Assembly: GCF_013394595.1 (NCBI RefSeq)
Contig: NZ_CP053348.1
Coordinates: 1,631,001-1,695,000, forward strand
DNA from: Winogradskyella forsetii
GTDB lineage: Bacteria > Bacteroidota > Bacteroidia > Flavobacteriales > Flavobacteriaceae
Direction: 5' to 3'
Length of the DNA: 64,000 nucleotides
Of the stretch, positions 42,671 through 51,624 are shown piece by piece. The translations under genes were made by a program, and so were the position numbers. The notes under the pieces are model-generated. The model was not told the origin of the DNA, made no database searches, and saw nothing but the letters and a program-made list of their open reading frames with translations. The first letter of the stretch is position 1; every line of letters begins with the position of its first letter.

Positions 42671-43270
42671 TTACAATCCTATCGACAAACTTAGTATCAA
42701 TTGATCTGGTCTCGTATCTATTCTACTCTCACTAACGGTTACCAAATTAGTATTGACAAAAGTGGCTTCATTGTCACTAAAACCGCGTTCATACCTCAGG
42801 TCGATTCCGATTTTTCTGAAATTAACTCCGACTCCAAAATTTAGTCCTACAGAAAAATCGTCCTTAACATTATCAATATTGATACCGTCAAATTCTGTGT
42901 CTAGTATATACTGAAACGAAGGTCCTGCAAAAACACTCAAAGGTCCAATGACCCTTAAACCAACTAATACTGGAGCATCGATTTTCTTAACCGAAAATTC
43001 ATTGCTGTTATAGTCACTTTTTGTGGCTGTATATATAAGTTCAGGTCTTAAGTAAAGTTTGTTTCCTATTTTTCCAAATACACCAACATGATAGCCAATA
43101 TTGCGATCGGGATTTTTCGCGTTAGCATTGGTTGACTCAATATAGTCTCCATTTGCACTGTAATTTAAACCGCCTTTCAATCCAAATAAACTTTCGGTTT
43201 GTGCAGTGCTGTTAAAACCAATAAAAGCTAAGATTACAGTTAGGGCAACTGATTTTTTCAAATGTTTCAT
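42671..43270 (-). CDS. PorT-like outer membrane beta-barrel protein
   Basis: 199 residues. Signal peptide SVALTVILAFIGFNSTAQ. The mature part alternates short amphipathic strands ending in a C-terminal aromatic/hydrophobic strand (QLILSLSIGL), with FGLKGGLNYSANGDY and IGYHVGVFGKIGNKLYLRPE, as in the OMP_b-brl_2 / PorT group. Probably an 8-stranded barrel; role unknown. Confidence 0.85.
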   Translation of the reverse strand: MKHLKKSVALTVILAFIGFNSTAQTESLFGLKGGLNYSANGDYIESTNANAKNPDRNIGYHVGVFGKIGNKLYLRPELIYTATKSDYNSNEFSVKKIDAPVLVGLRVIGPLSVFAGPSFQYILDTEFDGINIDNVKDDFSVGLNFGVGVNFRKIGIDLRYERGFSDNEATFVNTNLVTVSESRIDTRPDQLILSLSIGL

Positions 43271-43326
43271 AATGTTCGTTTTTAAGATTAAGTATTCCTA
43301 ATAACAAAAACGCTGCCAAAATGAAG

Positions 43327-44280
43327 TTATTTTCTTTTCAGTACTTTTTTAACAGCTTTAATAATCGCTTCACTATTTAAGCCATACTTATCCATCAGCT
43401 GTGCTGGAGTTCCTGATTCACCAAAAGTGTCATTGGTAGCCACAAATTCTTGAGGAGTTGGTTGGTGTTTCGCTAAAACCCTAGCTATACTTTCTCCAAG
43501 TCCTCCTAAATAATTGTGTTCCTCGGCTGTAACAACACAGCCTGTTTTGGCAACGGATTCTAAAATAGCGTTATCATCTAAAGGTTTTATGGTATGAATG
43601 TTTATCACTTCAGCAGAAATACCAGCTTCATTTAAGGCTTTTGAAGCTTCTAAAGCTTCCCACACTAAATGACCTGTTGCTATAATAGTAACGTCAGTAC
43701 CCTCCGTAAATTTAAGGGCTTTTCCTATTTCAAATTTTTGATCTGAAGGTGTAAAAATTGGAACAGAAGGACGACCAAATCTTAAATAAACGGGGCCGTC
43801 GTGTTCTGCAATAGCTATCGTTGCTGCTTTGGTCTGGTTATAATCACAAGGATTTATAACCACCATGCCTGGCAACATTTTCATTAATCCGATATCTTCT
43901 AAAATTTGATGTGTCGCGCCATCCTCACCTAAAGTCAAACCAGCGTGCGACGCACATATTTTTACATTCTTACCAGAGTAGGCAATAGATTGACGAATTT
44001 GATCATAAACCCTTCCTGTAGAGAAATTAGCAAAGGTTCCTGTAAACGGGATTTTTCCGCCAATAGTTAAACCAGCCGCAATGCCCATCATGTTGGCCTC
44101 TGCGATACCGACTTGGAAAAAACGCTCGGGATTTTCGTCTATGAATTCTTTCATTTTTAAAGACCCAATTAAGTCTGCGCATAAGGCAACCACATTAGGG
44201 TTTGTGCGGCCTAATTCTGCTAAACCTGCACCAAAGCCACTTCTAGTATCTTTCTTTTCTGTATATGTGTATGTTTTCAT
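43327..44280 (-). CDS. Transketolase, C-terminal subunit
   Basis: 317 residues from the ATG at 44280 (MKTYTYTEKKDTRSGFGAGL); the frame is open four codons further. Contains the pyrimidine-binding domain (VALCADLIGSLKMKEFI, VGIAEANMMGIAAGLTIGGK with the catalytic Glu, about 38-75) and the C-terminal transketolase domain. With the next-listed gene it forms a split transketolase of the pentose phosphate pathway. 105 bp lie between the two genes. Confidence 0.93.
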   Translation of the reverse strand: MKTYTYTEKKDTRSGFGAGLAELGRTNPNVVALCADLIGSLKMKEFIDENPERFFQVGIAEANMMGIAAGLTIGGKIPFTGTFANFSTGRVYDQIRQSIAYSGKNVKICASHAGLTLGEDGATHQILEDIGLMKMLPGMVVINPCDYNQTKAATIAIAEHDGPVYLRFGRPSVPIFTPSDQKFEIGKALKFTEGTDVTIIATGHLVWEALEASKALNEAGISAEVINIHTIKPLDDNAILESVAKTGCVVTAEEHNYLGGLGESIARVLAKHQPTPQEFVATNDTFGESGTPAQLMDKYGLNSEAIIKAVKKVLKRK

Positions 44281-44385
44281 AAGCCTACCCAACCCTTCCA
44301 GAGGAAGGGCTTTAAAAGGGTTATATTTTTAGTTGTTTTTTTTCATCATTTAGGTCCTTCCCTTGGGGAAGGATTTAGGATGGGA
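44281..44385. repeat. Palindromic intergenic repeat between transketolase subunits
   Basis: CCCTTCCAGAGGAAGGG at about 44287-44309 and CCTTCCCTTGGGGAAGG at about 44353-44371, with T-runs nearby. A third related block, CCTCTCCTCGGGAAAGG, lies at 45298-45314 upstream of the operon. These are REP-like elements or attenuator hairpins. Confidence 0.6.
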
Positions 44386-45231
44386 TTAATAGTCTCCTAA
44401 AGTTTCAGCATTTTGATCTAATCCAATAGCTAATTGCTCGTCATTTGGCGCTTTTCCATGCCAAGCATGTGTGTGCATCATAAAATCCACACCATTACCC
44501 ATTATGGAATGTAGCAAAACACAAACAGGCTTTCCTTTTCCGGTCAGCGACTTTGCTTCTTTCATTCCTTTAAGAATTGCCTCTATATCATTACCTTTTT
44601 CAATGTCTAAAACGGTCCAACCAAAAGCTTCAAATTTCGCCCTTAGACTTCCCATTGGTAGAACATCGTCTGTAGAACCATCAATCTGTTGTTGGTTTAA
44701 ATCTACGGTGGAAATCAAATTATCAACTTTTTTAGCCGAAGCATACATAATGGCTTCCCAATTCTGTCCTTCTTGTAATTCGCCATCGCCATGAAGACTA
44801 TAGATTAAATGGTCATCATTATTCAATTTCTTAGCTTGGGCAGCGCCAATGGCAACAGACATTCCCTGTCCTAAGGAACCAGAAGCAATTCTTATACCTG
44901 GTAGACCTTCATGTGTTGTTGGATGACCTTGTAATCGTGAATCAATTAACCTAAACGTGTTGAGTTCTTCCACAGGAAAATATCCAGATCGTGCCAACAC
45001 ACTATAAAATACGGGTGAAATATGTCCGTTTGACAAAAAGAATAAATCTTCTCCTATGCCGTTCATATCAAAACTGTCCTTGCGCTCCATGAGCTCTTGG
45101 TAAAGTGATACAAAAAATTCTGTACAACCTAATGAACCTCCAGGATGACCAGAGTTGACCTTGTGTACCATTCGCAATATATCTCTACGAACTTGAGTTG
45201 TTAAATCTTCTAATTCTTTAATGTTTGGCAT
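44386..45231 (-). CDS. Transketolase, N-terminal subunit
   Basis: 281 residues from the ATG at 45231 (MPNIKELEDLTTQVRRDILR). Thiamine-diphosphate domain: GHPGGSLGCTEFFVSLYQEL (about 30-49), the TPP/Mg2+ motif HGDGELQEGQNWEA (GDG...N, about 146-159) and QQQIDGSTDD. First gene of the split transketolase pair, with a candidate TACTTTTG promoter at 45349-45356. Confidence 0.94.
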   Translation of the reverse strand: MPNIKELEDLTTQVRRDILRMVHKVNSGHPGGSLGCTEFFVSLYQELMERKDSFDMNGIGEDLFFLSNGHISPVFYSVLARSGYFPVEELNTFRLIDSRLQGHPTTHEGLPGIRIASGSLGQGMSVAIGAAQAKKLNNDDHLIYSLHGDGELQEGQNWEAIMYASAKKVDNLISTVDLNQQQIDGSTDDVLPMGSLRAKFEAFGWTVLDIEKGNDIEAILKGMKEAKSLTGKGKPVCVLLHSIMGNGVDFMMHTHAWHGKAPNDEQLAIGLDQNAETLGDY

Positions 45232-45574
45232 GTTGTGTTGCTTATATTTAGTAAAAAAAAAATCCATGAAAGTTTTCTTTCGAGGTTTCAGTTTTACCTC
45301 TCCTCGGGAAAGGTAAAAATTGGTTTCTTACAATTCTGGTTGAGGCTACAAAAGTAACTTTTTACACAGGTCTTTAAAAAAATGAAATACTTCACTTATC
45401 AACGAAATGTGCGATTTGCTAACAATCTTTAAAAATTCAACTGCATAAAACCATTTTGTTTAGGCTGCATCCTTTATAACCAATAGAGAAAAGATTGAGC
45501 CCTATTATTTTTTAAATTTAATTTAAGAAGGAATCTTAAAGAGTTAATTATATTTGCCGTCTGACAACGATTTA
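45232..45574. promoter_or_regulatory. Divergent promoter region: transketolase (leftward) and tgt (rightward)
   Basis: Leftward TACTTTTG at 45349-45356; rightward TATATTTG at 45549-45556. A palindromic CCTCTCCTCGGGAAAGG block lies in between. No gene. Confidence 0.5.
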
Positions 45575-46705
45575 ATGATATTTAATAGAGTAGCAAACGA
45601 TAAAGAAACCAAAGCAAGAGCAGGAACTATTACCACAGATCATGGAAGTATAGAAACGCCGATTTTTATGCCAGTTGGTACTGTGGCTTCTGTAAAAGGT
45701 GTGCATCAGCGGGAATTGAAAAATGATATTAATCCAGATATTATACTTGGAAATACATATCATTTATATTTAAGACCACAAACTCCAATTTTAGAACAAG
45801 CAGGTGGTTTGCACAAATTCATGAACTGGGACAGGAATATTCTAACCGATTCTGGTGGCTACCAAGTGTATTCGATGTCTTCCAACCGAAAAATTAAGGA
45901 AGAAGGTGTTAAGTTTAAATCACATATCGATGGAAGCTATCATGTGTTTACGCCCGAAAATGTCATGGAAGTTCAACGCAGTATAGGTGCAGATATTATC
46001 ATGGCTTTCGATGAGTGTACACCGTATCCATGCGATTATAATTATGCCAAACGTTCAATGCACATGACGCATCGTTGGTTAGAGCGTTGTTTAACTCATC
46101 TAAAAAAGACACCTTTTAAGTACGACTATGAACAAACATTTTTTCCCATTGTTCAAGGTAGTTGCTATAAGGATTTAAGGGAACAATCTGCAGAATATAT
46201 CGCAAATGCAGGCGCAGAAGGGAATGCCATTGGAGGTCTTTCCGTTGGTGAACCAGCAGAGGAAATGTATGCCATGACAGATGTGGTTTGCAATATTCTG
46301 CCAGAAGACAAACCGCGCTATTTGATGGGTGTCGGAACACCAATCAATATATTAGAAAATATTGCGTTAGGTGTAGATATGTTCGATTGTGTGATGCCTA
46401 CTCGGAATGCGAGAAATGGTATGTTGTTTACCGCTCATGGCTCAATTAATATTAAGAATCTAAAATGGGCCAATGATTTTTCGCCTGTGGATGAAATGGG
46501 CATAACCTTTGTAGATACCGAGTATAGTAAAGCCTATTTAAGACATTTATTTACAGTCAATGAATTATTGGGAAAGCAGATCGCAACCATTCATAACCTT
46601 GGTTTTTACCTATGGCTGACAAGAGAAGCCAGAAAACATATTATTGCTGGTGATTTTAGAGCTTGGAAAGAAAAAATGGTAAAGCAAATGGATAACCGAT
46701 TGTAG
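45575..46705 (+). CDS. tgt: Queuine/preQ1 tRNA-guanine transglycosylase
   Basis: 376 residues from the ATG at 45575. The in-frame TTG at 45554 is rejected because it lies inside the TATATTTG promoter element. Exchanges guanine-34 for preQ1 in GUN-anticodon tRNAs. Active-site parts present: ILTDSGGYQVYSM (Asp near residue 95) and MFDCVMPTRNARNG with the nucleophilic Asp. The zinc motif CxCxxC...H of most homologues is missing: the place before YSKAYLRHL reads EMGITFVDTE. Confidence 0.95.
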   Translation: MIFNRVANDKETKARAGTITTDHGSIETPIFMPVGTVASVKGVHQRELKNDINPDIILGNTYHLYLRPQTPILEQAGGLHKFMNWDRNILTDSGGYQVYSMSSNRKIKEEGVKFKSHIDGSYHVFTPENVMEVQRSIGADIIMAFDECTPYPCDYNYAKRSMHMTHRWLERCLTHLKKTPFKYDYEQTFFPIVQGSCYKDLREQSAEYIANAGAEGNAIGGLSVGEPAEEMYAMTDVVCNILPEDKPRYLMGVGTPINILENIALGVDMFDCVMPTRNARNGMLFTAHGSINIKNLKWANDFSPVDEMGITFVDTEYSKAYLRHLFTVNELLGKQIATIHNLGFYLWLTREARKHIIAGDFRAWKEKMVKQMDNRL

Positions 46706-46786
46706 TAAACTAAATGAAGAATGAATAATTAAAAAATCAGAATAATTCATGAATTCATGATACAATTCATTCCGGAATTTAATTTT

Positions 46787-46865
46787 AAACCATAAACCAT
46801 AAACCATAAACCATAAACCATAAACCATAAACCATAAACCATAAACCATAAACCATAAACCATAA
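46787..46865. repeat. 7-bp tandem repeat (CATAAAC)
   Basis: About eleven copies of CATAAAC in perfect register, ending 7 bp before the TTG start of the permease gene. Confidence 0.95.
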
Positions 46866-46871
46866 GCAAAC

Positions 46872-47948
46872 TTGAAAATCCTAGATTGGTACATATTAAA
46901 ACGGTATTTATTTACCTTTCTGATGATGCTACTATTGTTTGTTCCCATTGGAATAACTGTAGATTTAGCAGAGAAGGTAGGTAGAATGATTGAAAATGAT
47001 GCTTCACTTGGTGAAGTGGGCTTTTACTATATGAATTTTACGGTTTATTTTGCCAACCTCTTATTTCCTTTATTTTTGTTTTTATCTGTGATTTGGTTCA
47101 CATCCAAATTGGCGAATAACACAGAGATAGTAGCATTTTTAAGTTCTGGAACGTCATTTTCAAGATTTTTAAGACCTTATATGATAGGTGCCACTATTGT
47201 TGCAGGTTTTGCCATGTTTTTAGGAATGTACTTAGCGCCGATTGCTAGCCAAGGGTTTAATGAATTCAAGTTTAAATATTTAAAGAAGAATAAAGATATC
47301 CAGCAAACACGCGATGTGTATCAACAAATAAATGATAACGATTACATCTATGTTAGTAATTTCATTCCAAGAAACAAAACGGGTCATAAATTTACGTACG
47401 AACATTTTGAAGGCAACGAACTCAAGTACAAAATTTTTGCTGACAATATTCGGTACGTAGAGGAAGATAGTATGTACAGTCTCACAACTTATCTTAAACG
47501 CTCTTTTGAAAATGGTGTAGAAACGGTGGAAAAAGAAAATCGAAAATTATTGGATTTACCTTTCGAAATCGAAGATTTGACGCCTGTACAGTATGCTGCT
47601 GAGACAAAATCTTATGGTGAGCTATTGAAATTTATAGCAGCCGAAAAAAGAAGAGGTTCTCCTAATATTGGACGATATCAAGTGGTGAAATTAAAAAAAT
47701 GGAGTTTACCGGTTTCCATATTTATTTTAACAATTATTGCCGTTGCCGTATCTTCAGTTAAAAGAAGAGGAGGCATGGGCGTGAATCTTGCTTTAGGTAT
47801 TTCTATTGCTATGATTTACGTTTTCTTTGATAAGGTCTTTGGGGTAATGGCAGAACAGTCCGATTTTCCTGCCGTTGTTGCGGTATGGTTTCCTAATGTA
47901 ATATTTGGTATTTTAGCAGTATATCTGCTACAAAATGCCAAACGCTAA
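46872..47948 (+). CDS. LptF/LptG-family permease
   Basis: 358 residues. LKILDWYILKRYLFTFLMML at the N-terminus is the family start; TM segments at about 13-35, 57-77, 98-120 and three at the C-terminus (LPVSIFILTIIAVAVSSVKR on) enclose a periplasmic beta-jellyroll. Part of the LPS export complex LptBFG. The start is TTG (no ATG in reach). It overlaps the next gene by 14 bp. Confidence 0.93.
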   Translation: MKILDWYILKRYLFTFLMMLLLFVPIGITVDLAEKVGRMIENDASLGEVGFYYMNFTVYFANLLFPLFLFLSVIWFTSKLANNTEIVAFLSSGTSFSRFLRPYMIGATIVAGFAMFLGMYLAPIASQGFNEFKFKYLKKNKDIQQTRDVYQQINDNDYIYVSNFIPRNKTGHKFTYEHFEGNELKYKIFADNIRYVEEDSMYSLTTYLKRSFENGVETVEKENRKLLDLPFEIEDLTPVQYAAETKSYGELLKFIAAEKRRGSPNIGRYQVVKLKKWSLPVSIFILTIIAVAVSSVKRRGGMGVNLALGISIAMIYVFFDKVFGVMAEQSDFPAVVAVWFPNVIFGILAVYLLQNAKR

Positions 47949-48843
47949 ACTAAAGCATTATATACATTTACATTTTCTGGTAGTCATAGCCGGATTCACT
48001 GCTATTCTAGGTGAGTTAATTACTATAGGAGCTTTGGAATTGGTTTGGTACCGAATGGCCATGGCCGGTATTTTAATGTTCATTTACATCAAAATTATTC
48101 GGCTAAATATTAAAATTTCGAGACGAACCTTTTGGCAGTTTTCTGCGGCAGGAGTGATTATTGCCTTACATTGGATCACTTTTTTTGAAGCCATCAACCA
48201 AGCCAATGTTTCTATTGCTTTAGCCATGTTTTCTTCAGGTGCATTTTTTGCTTCTTTCATTGAACCTTTCATTTTTAAACGTCGTATTCTAGGTTACGAA
48301 ATTATCTTTGGTATCATAGTGGTGTTGGGAGTGGTTTTAATCACAAGTAGTGAAATAAGTTACATTAATGGTATTGTTTTAGGCTTATTATCAGCATTAT
48401 TTTCAACGCTGTTTGCCGTTATCAATGGTCGTTTTATAGAAAAACATAATGCGACGGTAATTTCATTTTACGAATTTGTTAGTGGCGTATTGTTTTTAAC
48501 TGTATTTATTCTAGCGTCAGGTAAAACATTTAATGCAGAATTCTTTGCACTTTCCAATTCAGATTGGATGTATTTATTCATATTAGCATCTATTTGCACA
48601 GCCTATGCTTTTATCGGTTCCGTAGATGTGATGCGTTATATAAGTCCGTTTACCGTTATTTTAAGTTATAATCTAGAACCACTTTATGGCATCGCAATCG
48701 CTCTAATGCTTTTTCCAGAAACCGAAAAAATGTCACCACAATTTTATTTAGGTGCTATTTTAGTTTTGGTTACGGTATTGATGGACGCCATTTTTAAAAA
48801 CTATAAAAGGAGAAAAAGTAAAACACGCCAAATTACCAATTAA
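47935..48843 (+). CDS. EamA/DMT-family transporter
   Basis: 302 residues, ten hydrophobic segments in two halves (for example WITFFEAINQANVSIALAMF and SICTAYAFIGSVDVMRYISP at the ends of the halves). Drug/metabolite transporter superfamily, inner-membrane exporter of unknown substrate. The ATG lies within the end of the permease gene, suggesting translational coupling. Confidence 0.92.
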   Translation: MPNAKLKHYIHLHFLVVIAGFTAILGELITIGALELVWYRMAMAGILMFIYIKIIRLNIKISRRTFWQFSAAGVIIALHWITFFEAINQANVSIALAMFSSGAFFASFIEPFIFKRRILGYEIIFGIIVVLGVVLITSSEISYINGIVLGLLSALFSTLFAVINGRFIEKHNATVISFYEFVSGVLFLTVFILASGKTFNAEFFALSNSDWMYLFILASICTAYAFIGSVDVMRYISPFTVILSYNLEPLYGIAIALMLFPETEKMSPQFYLGAILVLVTVLMDAIFKNYKRRKSKTRQITN

Positions 48844-48849
48844 AGTTTT

Positions 48850-48857
48850 TATATTTG
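48850..48857 (+). promoter_or_regulatory. Candidate -7 element for accA
   Basis: TATATTTG, 37 bp before the start codon; no clear -33 element. Confidence 0.5.
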
Positions 48858-48894
48858 CCTAACTAACTAAAACAATAAATTAACTTCAAATTGT

Positions 48895-49848
48895 ATGGAA
48901 TACTTAGAGTTTGAATTACCCATAAAAGAGCTGGAAGATCAGCTCGATAAATGTCAGATTATAGGAAAAGAAAGTGAGGTAGATGTTACTGAAACCTGTA
49001 AACAGATTGAGAAAAAATTAGCAGCAACTAAAAAGGATATCTATAAGAATCTTACGGCTTGGCAACGTGTTCAATTATCGCGTCATCCAAATAGACCATA
49101 TACTTTAGATCATATCAAAGCACTTTGTGGCGATACGTTTTTGGAATTGCATGGTGATCGAAATGTAAAGGATGACAAAGCCATGATAGGTGGTTTAGGA
49201 AAAATTGGAGACCAATCGTATATGTTTATTGGTCAGCAAAAAGGCTATAATACCAAAACAAGACAGTATCGTAATTTCGGAATGTCCAATCCTGAAGGGT
49301 ATCGAAAAGCCTTACGATTAATGAAATCTGCAGAGAAATTTGGAATTCCTGTCGTGACTTTAATTGATACGCCTGGTGCCTATCCTGGTTTAGAAGCTGA
49401 GGAACGTGGCCAAGGCGAGGCCATCGCCAGAAATATTTTGGAAATGGCGCGTCTAAAAGTACCAATCATTACTATTATTATTGGAGAAGGCGCTTCAGGT
49501 GGAGCGTTGGGTATTGGCGTTGGTGACCGCGTTATGATGTTAGAGAATACATGGTATTCCGTTATTTCTCCTGAATCCTGTTCTTCTATTTTATGGCGAA
49601 GCTGGGAATATAAGGAACAAGCTGCTGAAGCCCTGAAACTAACAGCAAAGGACATGAAGCGGATGAAGCTCGTCGATTCAATTATCAAAGAACCACTTGG
49701 TGGCGCACATACAGATAGGGATAAAACGTTTTCAGCTGTGAGTGATGCCATTGTCAAGGCTTTTGAAGAGCTTAAAAACTTATCACCAAAAGATTTAGTG
49801 AAACAGCGTATGGAAAAATACGATAATATGGGAGTCTATAAAGACTAA
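48895..49848 (+). CDS. accA: Acetyl-CoA carboxylase carboxyltransferase subunit alpha
   Basis: 317 residues, full length. Family features: [20 protein letters not shown] at the N-terminus, [20 protein letters not shown], and the oxyanion/CoA region [20 protein letters not shown] followed by [17 protein letters not shown]. Together with AccD it transfers the carboxyl group to acetyl-CoA in fatty-acid synthesis; accD is not in the window. Confidence 0.97.
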   Translation: MEYLEFELPIKELEDQLDKCQIIGKESEVDVTETCKQIEKKLAATKKDIYKNLTAWQRVQLSRHPNRPYTLDHIKALCGDTFLELHGDRNVKDDKAMIGGLGKIGDQSYMFIGQQKGYNTKTRQYRNFGMSNPEGYRKALRLMKSAEKFGIPVVTLIDTPGAYPGLEAEERGQGEAIARNILEMARLKVPIITIIIGEGASGGALGIGVGDRVMMLENTWYSVISPESCSSILWRSWEYKEQAAEALKLTAKDMKRMKLVDSIIKEPLGGAHTDRDKTFSAVSDAIVKAFEELKNLSPKDLVKQRMEKYDNMGVYKD

Positions 49849-49873
49849 ATCCACTGAACATACGGAACTATAA

Positions 49874-49901
49874 AAAACTGAAGTTTATACTTCGGTTTTT
49901 T
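49874..49901 (+). terminator. Intrinsic terminator after accA
   Basis: AAACTGAAGT-TTAT-ACTTCGGTTT followed by a T-run. Confidence 0.85.
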
Positions 49902-50002
49902 TTGGCGCTATTAACAATAAATCAGAGTTATTAACAGTTAAATTGTTGAAGACCTGTTAAGATTGTAAAACAGTCTGACGCATTTCATCGATTCTATTTA
50001 AC

Positions 50003-50010
50003 TACTTTTG
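50003..50010 (+). promoter_or_regulatory. Candidate -7 element unusually close to the dnaB start
   Basis: TACTTTTG ends 6 bp before the dnaB ATG (50017). If used, the mRNA would be leaderless or nearly so. Confidence 0.4.
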
Positions 50011-50016
50011 TAAACT

Positions 50017-51549
50017 ATGAAACAACCAAACCCAGTACAAGGCTACAAAGTTGATAAAAGTACTATTATCAACTTAGAAAAAGGAAAAATACCACCTCAA
50101 GCAATTGATTTAGAGGAAGTTGTACTTGGGGCAATGATGATCGATAAAAAAGGTGTTGATGAAGTTATTGACATCTTAAGTGCAGATGCTTTCTATAAAG
50201 AAGCCCACAAAAACATCTTTGAAGCCATTTTCAAATTATTTGAAAACAGTGAACCGGTTGACTTATTAACCGTTTCGAGCCAATTAAAGAAGGATGAAAA
50301 ACTGGATATGGTTGGAGGTGATTTTTATCTCATTTCCTTAACCCAACGTGTCTCTTCTTCGGCTCATATTGAGTTTCATGCGCGTATTATTCTTCAGAAA
50401 TATATTCAGCGGAGTTTGATCAAAATTTCAAACGAAATTATTGAAGAAGCATATGACGAAACAAGGGATGTTTTCGATCTTTTAGATACGGCTGAAGCCA
50501 AATTATATGAAGTTACCCAAGGTAACGTTAAGAAATCTACGGAATCTGCCCAGAGTTTGGTAATTCAAGCGAAAAAGAAAATTGAGGAAATTTCAAACAA
50601 AGAGGGTATGAGTGGCATCCCTTCAGGTTTTGATAAACTCGACAAACTGACTTCTGGTTGGCAACCGTCTGATTTAGTGATTATCGCAGCACGTCCAGGT
50701 ATGGGTAAAACGGCATTTACTTTAACCATGGCTCGTAATGTGGCTGTAAATAGTAATATTCCTGTGGCTTTCTTTTCTCTGGAAATGTCTTCAGTACAGT
50801 TGATCACCCGTTTAATTTCTAGTGAAACAGGTCTGTCTTCGGAAAAATTGAGAACAGGGAAACTTGAAAAACACGAATGGGAACAGCTTAATGTCAAAGT
50901 AAAAACTTTAGAAAAAGCACCATTATTTATTGATGATACACCTTCATTGTCCATTTTCGATTTAAGGGCAAAAGCGCGTCGTTTGGCATCGCAATTTGGT
51001 ATTAAAATGATAATGATAGATTATTTGCAGCTGATGACCGCAGGAGGAAGTCAGAAAGGCGGTAATCGTGAACAGGAAATTTCCATGATCTCCCGTAACT
51101 TAAAAGCATTGGCAAAAGAATTGAATCTTCCTGTAATTGCCTTGTCACAGTTATCGCGAGCAGTAGAAACAAGAGGAGGAAGCAAACGTCCTTTATTGTC
51201 AGATTTACGTGAATCTGGTGCCATTGAGCAAGATGCCGATATCGTTTCCTTTATCTACAGACCGGAATATTACAAGATTGACGAATGGGATGATGAAGAG
51301 CGTTCGCCAACCGAAGGGCAAGGAGAGTTCATTGTTGCCAAACACAGAAATGGTGGTTTGGAAAACATTAGACTGAAGTTTATCGGTCACCTAGGTAAGT
51401 TCGATAATTTGGATGATTTTGATACACCTTTTGGCGAATTTCACTCTAAAATGAATGCAGCTGCTAACGACAATACCTTCAAACCAGATAATTTCCCGTC
51501 ACCTTCCGATGCCTTTGATGGACCTGAGGATGATGGCGTTCCTTTTTAA
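50017..51549 (+). CDS. dnaB: Replicative DNA helicase DnaB
   Basis: 510 residues. N-terminal helical domain (IPPQAIDLEEVVLGAMMIDK, residues 26-45), linker, then the RecA-like core with Walker A ARPGMGKTAFTL (about 229-240), Walker B IKMIMIDYLQLM, and SQLSRAVETR. The start agrees with flavobacterial homologues. Not interrupted by an intein. Confidence 0.96.
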   Translation: MKQPNPVQGYKVDKSTIINLEKGKIPPQAIDLEEVVLGAMMIDKKGVDEVIDILSADAFYKEAHKNIFEAIFKLFENSEPVDLLTVSSQLKKDEKLDMVGGDFYLISLTQRVSSSAHIEFHARIILQKYIQRSLIKISNEIIEEAYDETRDVFDLLDTAEAKLYEVTQGNVKKSTESAQSLVIQAKKKIEEISNKEGMSGIPSGFDKLDKLTSGWQPSDLVIIAARPGMGKTAFTLTMARNVAVNSNIPVAFFSLEMSSVQLITRLISSETGLSSEKLRTGKLEKHEWEQLNVKVKTLEKAPLFIDDTPSLSIFDLRAKARRLASQFGIKMIMIDYLQLMTAGGSQKGGNREQEISMISRNLKALAKELNLPVIALSQLSRAVETRGGSKRPLLSDLRESGAIEQDADIVSFIYRPEYYKIDEWDDEERSPTEGQGEFIVAKHRNGGLENIRLKFIGHLGKFDNLDDFDTPFGEFHSKMNAAANDNTFKPDNFPSPSDAFDGPEDDGVPF

Positions 51550-51564
51550 CAGCTTTTTAAGTGA

Positions 51565-51592
51565 TTGAAAATGGTTTTTTAACTTATCTTTG
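51565..51592 (+). promoter_or_regulatory. Promoter of the AI-2E-type transporter gene
   Basis: TTG at 51565-51567 and TATCTTTG at 51585-51592; the start codon is 32 bp downstream. Confidence 0.65.
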
Positions 51593-51624
51593 CACGCTTA
51601 GTTAGTTAAAAACCAAATTGCCTG

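Noticed and set aside
45554..45574. Upstream TTG start of tgt
   Set aside because: It falls inside the TATATTTG promoter element; the ATG at 45575 fits the family.
46610..46948. Leftward ORF with YGLWFMV repeats
   Set aside because: It is a translation of the CATAAAC tandem repeat, antisense to tgt and the permease gene.
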